From positions 1 through 64,000 of the forward strand of contig NZ_JACHTE010000001.1 of NCBI RefSeq assembly GCF_014145395.1: 64,000 nt of DNA, in the 5' to 3' direction. The position numbers and the translations under genes were made by a program. This document shows, piece after piece, positions 17,341-24,696 of this stretch. The notes beneath the pieces were generated by a model. It was not told the DNA's origin, searched no databases, and was given only the letters and a program-made list of their open reading frames with translations. The DNA is from Marilutibacter penaei (GTDB lineage: Bacteria; Pseudomonadota; Gammaproteobacteria; Xanthomonadales; Xanthomonadaceae). The first letter of the stretch is position 1; every line of letters starts with the position of its first letter.

Positions 17341-19371
17341 ATGCTGGAGCAGTACGGTCTGGTCCTGGCGCTTGTCTGCGCCGTCATCGCGATCCTGTAC
17401 GGGGTCATCTCGGCGCGCTGGATCGGCGCGCAGCCATCAGGCAACGAACGCATGCAGCAGATCGCCTCGGCGATCCAGGAAGGCGCGCGGGCCTATCTCA
17501 ACCGCCAGTACATGACGATCGGCGTGGCGGGCGCCCTGCTGTTCGTCGTGGTCGGGCTGTTCCTCGACTGGCCGACGGCGATTGGCTTCCTGCTCGGCGC
17601 GGTGCTGTCCGGCGCGGCCGGCTACATCGGCATGAACGTGTCGGTGAAGGCCAACGTGCGCACCGCGGAAGCCGCGCGCAAGGGCATCGGCCCGGCGATG
17701 GACGTGGCGTTCCGCGGCGGCGCGATCACCGGCATGCTGGTGGTGGGCCTGGGCCTGCTGGGCGTGGCCGGCTACTGGGCGGTGCTGAACCTGGGCTTCA
17801 AGCTCCCGACCTCCGAGGTGCTGCACGCGCTGGTCGGCGTGGCCTTCGGCTCGTCGCTGATCTCGATCTTCGCGCGGCTGGGCGGCGGCATCTTCACCAA
17901 GGGCGCGGACGTCGGCGCGGACCTGGTGGGCAAGGTCGAGGCCGGCATTCCCGAGGACGACCCGCGCAACCCGGCGGTGATCGCGGACAACGTCGGCGAC
18001 AACGTGGGCGACTGCGCGGGCATGGCGGCCGACCTGTTCGAGACCTACGCGGTGACGGTGATCGCGACGATGCTGCTGGGCTACCTGATGGTGACCGAGG
18101 TCGGCAGCAATGGCGTGCTGTACCCGCTGGTGCTGGGCGGCGTGTCGATCATCGCCTCGATCATCGGTGCGTTCTTCGTCAAGGTGAAGGCGGGTGGCTC
18201 GATCATGGGCGCGCTGTACAAGGGCGTGATCGTGTCGGCGGTGCTGGCGGCGATCGCCTACTATCCGATCACCACCGAACTGATGGCCGACAACGCATAC
18301 GGTGCGATGAATCTGTACTTCTGCGCGCTGATCGGGCTGGTGCTGACCGGTGCGATCGTGTGGATCACCGAGTACTACACCGGCACCCAGTACGGGCCGG
18401 TCAAGCACGTGGCGCAGGCCTCGACGACCGGGCACGGCACCAACATCATCGCCGGCCTGGGCGTGTCGATGAAGTCGACGGCGATGCCGGTGGTGGCGGT
18501 GTGCGCGGCGATCTGGGCGTGCCACGCGCTTGGCGGTCTGTACGGCATCGCGATCGCGGCGACGGCGATGCTGTCGATGGCGGGCATGATCGTGGCGCTC
18601 GACGCCTACGGCCCGATCACCGACAACGCCGGCGGCATCGCCGAGATGTCGGAGTTGCCGTCCGAGGTGCGCGACGTCACCGATCCCCTCGACGCGGTCG
18701 GCAACACGACCAAGGCGGTGACCAAGGGCTATGCGATCGGCTCGGCCGCGCTGGCCGCGCTGGTCCTCTTCGCCGACTACACGCACAACCTGCAGGCCAA
18801 CAACCCGGGCGAGGTGTTCACCTTCGACCTGTCCGACCACTACGTGATCATCGGCCTGCTGATCGGCGGCCTGATCCCGTACCTGTTCGGTGCGATGGCA
18901 ATGGAGGCGGTGGGCCGCGCGGCCGGCGCGGTGGTCGAGGAAGTCCGCCGGCAGTTCCGCGAGATCCCGGGGATCATGGCCGGCACCGGCAAGCCGCAGT
19001 ACGACAAGGCGGTGGACATGCTGACGAAGTCGGCGATCAAGGAAATGATCGTGCCGTCGCTGCTGCCGGTCGCGGTGCCGGTGGTGGTGGGCCTGCTGCT
19101 GGGACCGAAGGCGCTGGGCGGGCTGTTGATCGGCACGATCGTGACCGGCATCTTCGTGGCGATCTCGATGACCACCGGCGGTGGTGCGTGGGACAACGCG
19201 AAGAAGTACATCGAGGACGGCCACTTCGGCGGCAAGGGCTCGGAAGCGCACAAGGCAGCGGTGACCGGCGACACGGTCGGCGACCCCTACAAGGACACCG
19301 CGGGTCCAGCGATCAACCCGCTGATCAAGATCATCAACATCGTGGCGCTGCTGCTGGTGCCGTTGCTGTAG
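17341..19371 (+). CDS. hppA: H+-translocating membrane pyrophosphatase (K+-independent type)
   Basis: HppA couples hydrolysis of PPi to proton pumping across the inner membrane. The 676-residue protein has about 16 membrane segments and the hydrolytic centre [30 protein letters not shown]. The residue that separates the subfamilies is lysine (GNTTKA, Lys458), as in K+-independent proton pumps; K+-dependent enzymes have alanine there. A strong Shine-Dalgarno (GGGGAGGGG) sits just upstream of the ATG at 17341. A textbook terminator with a TTCG loop follows. Together with pfp and the soluble ppa nearby, this suggests that PPi is used as an energy currency. Confidence 0.97.
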   Translation: MLEQYGLVLALVCAVIAILYGVISARWIGAQPSGNERMQQIASAIQEGARAYLNRQYMTIGVAGALLFVVVGLFLDWPTAIGFLLGAVLSGAAGYIGMNVSVKANVRTAEAARKGIGPAMDVAFRGGAITGMLVVGLGLLGVAGYWAVLNLGFKLPTSEVLHALVGVAFGSSLISIFARLGGGIFTKGADVGADLVGKVEAGIPEDDPRNPAVIADNVGDNVGDCAGMAADLFETYAVTVIATMLLGYLMVTEVGSNGVLYPLVLGGVSIIASIIGAFFVKVKAGGSIMGALYKGVIVSAVLAAIAYYPITTELMADNAYGAMNLYFCALIGLVLTGAIVWITEYYTGTQYGPVKHVAQASTTGHGTNIIAGLGVSMKSTAMPVVAVCAAIWACHALGGLYGIAIAATAMLSMAGMIVALDAYGPITDNAGGIAEMSELPSEVRDVTDPLDAVGNTTKAVTKGYAIGSAALAALVLFADYTHNLQANNPGEVFTFDLSDHYVIIGLLIGGLIPYLFGAMAMEAVGRAAGAVVEEVRRQFREIPGIMAGTGKPQYDKAVDMLTKSAIKEMIVPSLLPVAVPVVVGLLLGPKALGGLLIGTIVTGIFVAISMTTGGGAWDNAKKYIEDGHFGGKGSEAHKAAVTGDTVGDPYKDTAGPAINPLIKIINIVALLLVPLL

Positions 19372-19395
19372 CGGATTGCGGTACAGGTGGTCACG

Positions 19396-19421
19396 GGAGC
19401 CCCGCTTCGGCGGGGCTCCTT
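19396..19421 (+). terminator. intrinsic terminator of hppA
   Basis: A 10-bp perfect GC-rich stem with a TTCG tetraloop (GGAGCCCCGC-TTCG-GCGGGGCTCC) starts about 25 bases after the hppA stop and is followed by TTCT. Confidence 0.8.
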
Positions 19422-19507
19422 CTATGCGGGTTGCCGTGCGTGGGTTTGGTTCGGATCGGTTCGGATCGAGGAAAGCGAGGGGGCTCCGGGAGGGGTGCGC
19501 CACCCGC

Positions 19508-19601
19508 CGGGGCAGGGGGTGGCTGCGCCCTCCTGGCGACGTCCTGTCTTCAAGTCGGGTCGCCGGACGTCCTGTCCGGCTCTCCGCCACCCCCTGCCCC
19601 G
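19508..19601 (+). repeat. palindromic intergenic element, copy 2
   Basis: This is a second copy of the element at 5168. The arms are 16-nt perfect inverted repeats (19508-19523, 19586-19601) with a sequence different from copy 1. The 62-nt core shares the CGCCCTCCTGGCG and AAGTCGGGTCGC blocks. The internal hairpin is GCCGGAC...GTCCGGC. The rest of the intergenic stretch (19422-19507 and 19602-19803) holds nothing that I can identify. Confidence 0.8.
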
Positions 19602-19803
19602 ACGTGCGTCGCCGTCGCCATCTGGGTGGGGACCGGTGCTCCGGTTCCCCATCTGCATCAGTCCAGAGCATTACTGTCAGAGCACTTACGATCCAACTGG
19701 GAAGGACAGCGGTCAGGGGGTTGGGGCACCGTCTCCGTGCTGGGTCTTTGATCGCTGATCACGTGCCCCAAGAAACCGCACCTCTATACGATCACGAGGT
19801 CGT

Positions 19804-19910
19804 CGCCCGGCGGGAGGGGGGTTGCGGAGAGCCGGACAGGACGTCCGGCGACCCGACTTAGAGTCATGGATGACGTCAGGAGGGCGGAGCAACCCCCCTC
19901 CCGCCGGGCG
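19804..19910 (-). repeat. palindromic intergenic element, copy 3 (inverted)
   Basis: This third copy is in inverse orientation to copy 2, about 200 bp away. The arms are 22-nt perfect inverted repeats (19804-19825 and 19889-19910), again with their own sequence. Read on the minus strand the core matches copies 1 and 2, and from AAGTCGGGTCGC to CTCTCC it is identical to copy 2. From 19911 to 20058 a TAAAAT at 19988-19993 could be the -10 of the ppa promoter, but no good -35 box accompanies it. Confidence 0.8.
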
Positions 19911-20058
19911 GCGGCCCCGGCCGAAGCGACGCTCACCTCGGTAAGCCACACATAACTCGCGATGCTGCAGCGCATCAGCATCCGACGTAAAATGCCCGGC
20001 CTTCCCCACCCGTCCGCCCCGGCACGCGCCGGCGGACCCCGCAGTCGGAGCATGCAGC

Positions 20059-20613
20059 ATGGGCCTGGACCTCGTCCCCACCGGCAAGAACCCGCCGGAT
20101 GAGATCAACGTCATCATCGAAATCCCCAAGGACGCAGAGCCCGTCAAGTACGAGGTCGACAAGGCCTCCGGTGCGATCTTCGTCGACCGCATCCTGTCGA
20201 CCCCGATGCGCTACCCCTGCAACTACGGCTACGTCCCCCACACCCTGTGTGGCGATGGCGACCCGGCCGACGTGCTGGTGATCCTGCCGCTGCCGCTGGT
20301 CCCGGGTTCGGTGATCCGCTGCAAGCCGGTCGGCGTGCTGAAGATGAGCGACGAGGCCGGCAGCGACGAGAAGCTGCTCGCGATCCCGGTGCCGAAGATC
20401 TTCGGCGGCTATGCCCACATCGAGGACATCGACCAGGTCTCGCCGCACTGGCTCGAGCGCATCGGCCACTTCTTCGAGCACTACAAGGACCTCGAGAAGG
20501 GCAAATGGGTCAAGCTCGAGGGCTGGGGCAACGCCAGCGAGGCCAAGGCGATCCTGCAGGACGCCATCCAGCGCTACAACGACACCGCCGAGGACGAGAA
20601 GCCGAACTTCTGA
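20059..20613 (+). CDS. ppa: inorganic pyrophosphatase
   Basis: Ppa is the soluble family I pyrophosphatase that hydrolyses PPi to phosphate, pulling biosynthetic reactions forward. The protein is 184 residues, close to the usual ~175. The catalytic signature DGDPADVLV has Asp66, Asp68 and Asp71 in the positions of the metal ligands. The RYPCNYGYVP segment and the C-terminal WVKLEGWG are also typical. It is a single gene with an intrinsic terminator. Co-occurrence with HppA is notable because the two enzymes compete for PPi, one wasting its energy and the other conserving it. Confidence 0.97.
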   Translation: MGLDLVPTGKNPPDEINVIIEIPKDAEPVKYEVDKASGAIFVDRILSTPMRYPCNYGYVPHTLCGDGDPADVLVILPLPLVPGSVIRCKPVGVLKMSDEAGSDEKLLAIPVPKIFGGYAHIEDIDQVSPHWLERIGHFFEHYKDLEKGKWVKLEGWGNASEAKAILQDAIQRYNDTAEDEKPNF

Positions 20614-20644
20614 AGGTTCCGGCTCTACCACCTCGGAACCATGC

Positions 20645-20674
20645 GAAAGCCGCCCCAGGGCGGCTTTCGTTTTT
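20645..20674 (+). terminator. intrinsic terminator of ppa
   Basis: A 10-bp stem (GAAAGCCGCC / GGCGGCTTTC) with a short loop is followed by GTTTTT, about 30 bases after the ppa stop. Confidence 0.85.
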
Positions 20675-20699
20675 GCGACGACGCGCTGCTTGGGACATG

Positions 20700-20730
20700 A
20701 AAAAGCCACGGCCCCTCGCGGGGCCGTGGC
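20700..20730 (-). terminator. intrinsic terminator of the TonB receptor gene
   Basis: On the minus strand, an 11-bp perfect stem (GCCACGGCCCC / GGGGCCGTGGC) with a four-base loop is followed by five T residues. It lies 25 bases after the receptor stop and back-to-back with the ppa terminator. Confidence 0.85.
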
Positions 20731-20754
20731 CGTGTCACGCAATGCTTCGCTGGA

Positions 20755-23595
20755 TCAGAAGCGCTGCTGGTACTTCATGTAGACCACGCGGCCGATGTCG
20801 AAACCACCGTAGTAAGCGTAGTTGCTGTTCGGCTGCGAGAACATGATCGGACCCTGGTGGTTGAACACGTTGTTCGCACCGACGGCGACGGTGCCGTTCC
20901 ACGGGGCGCGCCAGGAGAACTGGACGTCGTGGAAGGTGTTGCTGCCGGTCCAGCGCACGGCATCCGGCTCGCCGTTCGCGTAACGGTCCGGGTTGGTGCA
21001 CGGACGGTTCGGGACGCAGCTCTCCTTCATGCCCGAGTAGTAGCGCGCGGCATAGTTGATGCCGAAGTCGCCGAACTCGTAGTTCACGCCCAGGTTGGAA
21101 CGCAGGCGGAAGATGCCCGGGGTACCCACGTAGCCGACCGTGATCGGGTCGCCGTCGCTGTTCTCGGCGGCCTGGTCGTACTTGCTGGTGTAGGTGTTCT
21201 GGAAGTCGATGACGAACTTGCCGAACGAGAACTCCGGCAGGCGGTACTTGACGCCCAGGTCGTAACCCTCGGTCTCCATCGAGCCCAGGTTGGCCAGGCC
21301 GTAGAACATGTTGGTGATGTGGCCGTCGGCCGCACGCTCGATACCAGCGCAACGGCTGCTGATGTCCAGCACGTAGCAGTCACGCAGGATGCGATCGACG
21401 CTGTCGGCGATGATCATGTCCTGCAGCTCGTACTTGTACCAGTCGAGCGAGATGTCCAGGCCTTCCACCCAGCGCGGGCTCCACACCAGGCCGACGGTCT
21501 GGCTCTCGGAGGTTTCCGGGATCAGGTTCGCGTTGGAGCCGGTGACGAACTGGTCCGGCGTCTGGCAGGGGTAGCTGGTGCAGGGCACCAGGCCCTGGCC
21601 GAGCTGCACGTAACCCAGCGGCACGCCGGCAGAGGTACAGGCGGCATTGCCGTTCACGCTGCCAACGGCGCCGACGCCGCACGGATCGGTGTAGTCCTCG
21701 AAGCTCGTGCCGATGCCGCCGTACAGGTTGTCGATCGACGGCGCGCGGAAGCCCTCGGCCCACGTACCGCGGACCAGCACGTCCTGCACGGGACGCCAGG
21801 TGAAGCCGAACTTGCTGTTGATGGTGTCGCCGAAGTTGCTGTAGTCCGAGTAGCGGCTGGCCGCGTTGAAGGTCAGCTCCTGCGCGAACGGCATGTCGGC
21901 CAGCACCGGGATGTTGAGCTCCATGTAGAACTCATCCAGGTCGTAGGCGCCTTCGGTGGTGGTCGCACCCAGGCCCGTGCTCATGCCGGTCTGCGCGAAC
22001 GCGTCCGGAACGAAGCGGCCCGACTCCTTGCGGTGCTCGTAGCCCAGCGCGATGCCCAGGTCGCCGGCCGGCAGCTCGAACAGCGAACCGGTCAGGTTGG
22101 CGGTGTAGCTCTTGGTCTCGGTCAGGCCGGTGTCGGTGTAGTACGGGAACAGGAACTTCTGCAGCTCCGGATCCGACAGCGAGCCCTGCCCGGCGACGCC
22201 GTTCGGCAGCAGCGGGTTCCACGGGCGGCAGGCGTCCAGGCCGATCGGGTCGGCGGCGGTGCCGCACTGGGCGACGCCATCGGCGTTGATGAACGACGGG
22301 CCCAGCGCGTCGGCGGTGGCGAACAGGCTGGCGTCGCCATGGCCACGCTTGGTCACGCGCTGCTCACCCAGCATCGCGCCGACGTCCCAGTCCCACGGCT
22401 TGCCGGCGATGTCGAAGTAGCCGTTGAAGCCGCCGGAGAACATGTAGGTCTCCAGCTCGCTCTTGGTGGTGCGCGGCACTTCCCACAGGCGGCGGCGGAA
22501 CTCGATGTCCTGGCCGATCGGGTTGAACGCGCTGTCGCCCGACAACGGGGTGTCGAACGCGCCGGACTGGTACGGGTAGCCGGCGATCTGCTGGTCGGTG
22601 GTGCGGTGGTTGTAGAGAACGTCGGCGTTGAAGTTGATGCGGTCGCTGATGTCGTAGTTCGCGTTGGCGAAGACCGACTTGCGCTCGATACCGGTGCGCA
22701 CGAACATCTGCTGGTTCGAGTTGGCGTACTCGTCCGGCGTCATCACGTGGTAGTCGTTGACGTTGGTCGGGTCGCCACCGGCGTTCAGGGTGCACCAGGC
22801 ATCGGCGCCGCCCGGGCCGCAGGGGCCGAGCCAGGAACCGTTATGGCTGACCGGGCTCCAGCCCGAACCCGGGTAGTCCGGACCGGCATTGCCGTAGGCA
22901 CTGAACCAGCGGTCGCCGGCCAGGACCGGGTCTTCCTTGCTGTACTCGACCGACAGGGTCACGCCGCCGCGGTCGCCGTTGGCGCCCATGGTGAACGAGT
23001 ACTGCTCGATCTCGCCGTCGCCCTCGCTGTACTGACCGATGTAGGCATTGGCCTCGGCACCGTCATAGCGCTTGCGGGTGATGACGTTGACCACGCCGGC
23101 GATGGCGTCGGAACCGTAGATGGCCGACGCGCCGTCCTTCAGGATCTCGATGCGGTCGATCGCCGAGGTCGGGATCTGGCTCAGGTCCTGGTAGCCGCCG
23201 GTGGTGGCCGGCAGGCGCTTGCCGTTGACCAGCACCAGGGTGCGGGTGGCGCCCAGGTTGCGCAGGTCGATGTAGTAACCACCCACGTTCTCGCCCGAAG
23301 CCAGGGCCTCGGCACGCGAGATCGCCGGGGAACCGGCGGCGGTGATGTTCTGCAGGATGTCGGCGACCGAGGTCAGGCCCTGCTGCTCGATCTCCTGGCG
23401 GCCGATGGTGATGATCGGCTGCTGGGTCTCCATGTCGGCGCCGCGGATGCGCGAGCCGGTGACCTCGATGCGGTCGAGCGTGGTCGCCTCGGCGCCGGTA
23501 TCGGCTTCCTGGGCGCCAGCGATGACCGGGGTGAGCGCGAGGGCGATGCTGGCCGGCAGCAGGCCGACGCGCACAGCGGAACGCAAATGGTTCAT
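20755..23595 (-). CDS. TonB-dependent outer-membrane receptor
   Basis: This 946-residue outer-membrane receptor has a signal peptide (1-28, cleaved after AGA), an N-terminal region resembling a TonB box (TLDRIEVTGSRIRG), a plug domain (about 50-170, with LVLVNGKRLP and DGASAIYGSDAIAGVVNVIT), and a long beta-barrel ending in aromatic Phe as required for barrel assembly. It belongs to the large-plug class common in Xanthomonads for uptake of peptides, carbohydrates or siderophores; the ligand is unknown. GGAGAG lies just upstream of the ATG. The AraC-type gene lies 50 bases upstream on the same strand, so it may regulate or be co-transcribed with the receptor. Confidence 0.93.
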   Translation of the reverse strand: MNHLRSAVRVGLLPASIALALTPVIAGAQEADTGAEATTLDRIEVTGSRIRGADMETQQPIITIGRQEIEQQGLTSVADILQNITAAGSPAISRAEALASGENVGGYYIDLRNLGATRTLVLVNGKRLPATTGGYQDLSQIPTSAIDRIEILKDGASAIYGSDAIAGVVNVITRKRYDGAEANAYIGQYSEGDGEIEQYSFTMGANGDRGGVTLSVEYSKEDPVLAGDRWFSAYGNAGPDYPGSGWSPVSHNGSWLGPCGPGGADAWCTLNAGGDPTNVNDYHVMTPDEYANSNQQMFVRTGIERKSVFANANYDISDRINFNADVLYNHRTTDQQIAGYPYQSGAFDTPLSGDSAFNPIGQDIEFRRRLWEVPRTTKSELETYMFSGGFNGYFDIAGKPWDWDVGAMLGEQRVTKRGHGDASLFATADALGPSFINADGVAQCGTAADPIGLDACRPWNPLLPNGVAGQGSLSDPELQKFLFPYYTDTGLTETKSYTANLTGSLFELPAGDLGIALGYEHRKESGRFVPDAFAQTGMSTGLGATTTEGAYDLDEFYMELNIPVLADMPFAQELTFNAASRYSDYSNFGDTINSKFGFTWRPVQDVLVRGTWAEGFRAPSIDNLYGGIGTSFEDYTDPCGVGAVGSVNGNAACTSAGVPLGYVQLGQGLVPCTSYPCQTPDQFVTGSNANLIPETSESQTVGLVWSPRWVEGLDISLDWYKYELQDMIIADSVDRILRDCYVLDISSRCAGIERAADGHITNMFYGLANLGSMETEGYDLGVKYRLPEFSFGKFVIDFQNTYTSKYDQAAENSDGDPITVGYVGTPGIFRLRSNLGVNYEFGDFGINYAARYYSGMKESCVPNRPCTNPDRYANGEPDAVRWTGSNTFHDVQFSWRAPWNGTVAVGANNVFNHQGPIMFSQPNSNYAYYGGFDIGRVVYMKYQQRF

Positions 23596-23645
23596 CTGTC
23601 TCTCTCCAAAATATCGTTATGGGCGTGTTAAAACGCCCCGTCACG

Positions 23646-24554
23646 TTACGTTCCGGTTCGCCAGCGTGCTTTGCCGGCCGCGCCCGAAAAGTTTGCCGAT
23701 CCTGCCTTCGCCGCCTGACTGCGATAGCGGCTTGCCGACATGCCATAACGGGCCCTGAACGCACGCGCGAAACTGCAGCAATTGTCGAAGCCGGAGGCGG
23801 CCGCGACCTCGCCCACCATCATCGACGTGTTGAGCAGCAGGTCGGCCGCCTGCTCCAGTCGCATGCGCGCGGCGGCGGCCTGCGGACTCTCGTCATAGAG
23901 CGAGTGGAAGGTCTTGGAGAAGTACCAGCTGGAGAAGCTGGTGAGCTCGGCCAGCTCGCTGATGCGGACGACGCGGTCGCGATTGCCCTCCAGGAACAGG
24001 TGGGCGCGCTGCAGGCGGCTGAACACCTGGCGCTTGCGCGTGCTCGAGCGGCCCGGGCAGCGCGCGACGCGGGCGGCGATGTGCTGCTGGAACGCGGCCA
24101 GCTGCACCAGCATCGGGCGCAGCGCCGCCATGTCGCCGCCCGGGTGGCCACCCGCCTGGCGGGCTACGCCGCGCCACAGGGAGAGCGCGGTGCGCAGGTC
24201 CCTCAGCCGGACGTGGCCCCGGCCGGCGTACAGGCCGCAGTGGGTGAAGCGGGCGATGGCCTGCAGCGCGTCCGCCGACAGCCCCAGGCCGATGCACAGG
24301 CCATGGGCATCCGCCTGCACGATGGGACGGGAGTCCTTCTCCAACGCGATCCAGTCGCCTCGACGCAGGCGGAAGCGCCCTTCCCGGGCTTCCACCCAGG
24401 CCGAGCCCCGCACCTGGATCCAGACCGAGAATTGCTGGCCGCCGCCCTGGGCACTTCCCAGCCGGGACACGGCGATGCACGTGCCCATGGCCGGCGACTC
24501 GCCCCCCTCGAACTGCACCGACTGGCCTCGATCGGCCCGAAGCACCTGTTCCAT
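23646..24554 (-). CDS. AraC family transcriptional regulator
   Basis: This 302-residue protein has a C-terminal AraC double helix-turn-helix (about 190-290). The second recognition region VGEVAAASGFDNCCSFARAFRARYGMSASRYR is a very good match to the AraC consensus. The first half has an unassigned sensor domain. The gene is on the same strand and 50 bases upstream of the TonB receptor gene, which is its most likely target. Between the two, GGGCG and CGCCC bracket an AT-rich spacer that could be a weak attenuator. The inducer is unknown. Confidence 0.88.
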   Translation of the reverse strand: MEQVLRADRGQSVQFEGGESPAMGTCIAVSRLGSAQGGGQQFSVWIQVRGSAWVEAREGRFRLRRGDWIALEKDSRPIVQADAHGLCIGLGLSADALQAIARFTHCGLYAGRGHVRLRDLRTALSLWRGVARQAGGHPGGDMAALRPMLVQLAAFQQHIAARVARCPGRSSTRKRQVFSRLQRAHLFLEGNRDRVVRISELAELTSFSSWYFSKTFHSLYDESPQAAAARMRLEQAADLLLNTSMMVGEVAAASGFDNCCSFARAFRARYGMSASRYRSQAAKAGSANFSGAAGKARWRTGT

Positions 24555-24696
24555 ACCGGGTCACCCACTTTGCTTGAAGTGGCCCGATCCTTGCCGGAAC
24601 CGGTCGCAAAAGCCTGATGGAACCCGAAGGCTTGGGCGAATTCGTTCCGAGGCACGTCCGAAAGAAAGCTGAAAGGGTTTTTTACTTGTGGATCAG

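Noticed and set aside
19422-19507. Mobile element carrying a transposase near the palindromic repeats
   Set aside because: No transposase-like frame or terminal direct repeats were found, only the palindromic elements themselves.
17437-19671. A 744-codon minus-strand frame opposite hppA
   Set aside because: It is antisense to a membrane pyrophosphatase, with His/Arg/Gln-rich noise composition.
20857-23631. A 924-codon plus-strand frame opposite the first TonB receptor
   Set aside because: It is the antisense shadow of a clear receptor gene, with no Shine-Dalgarno and no domain.
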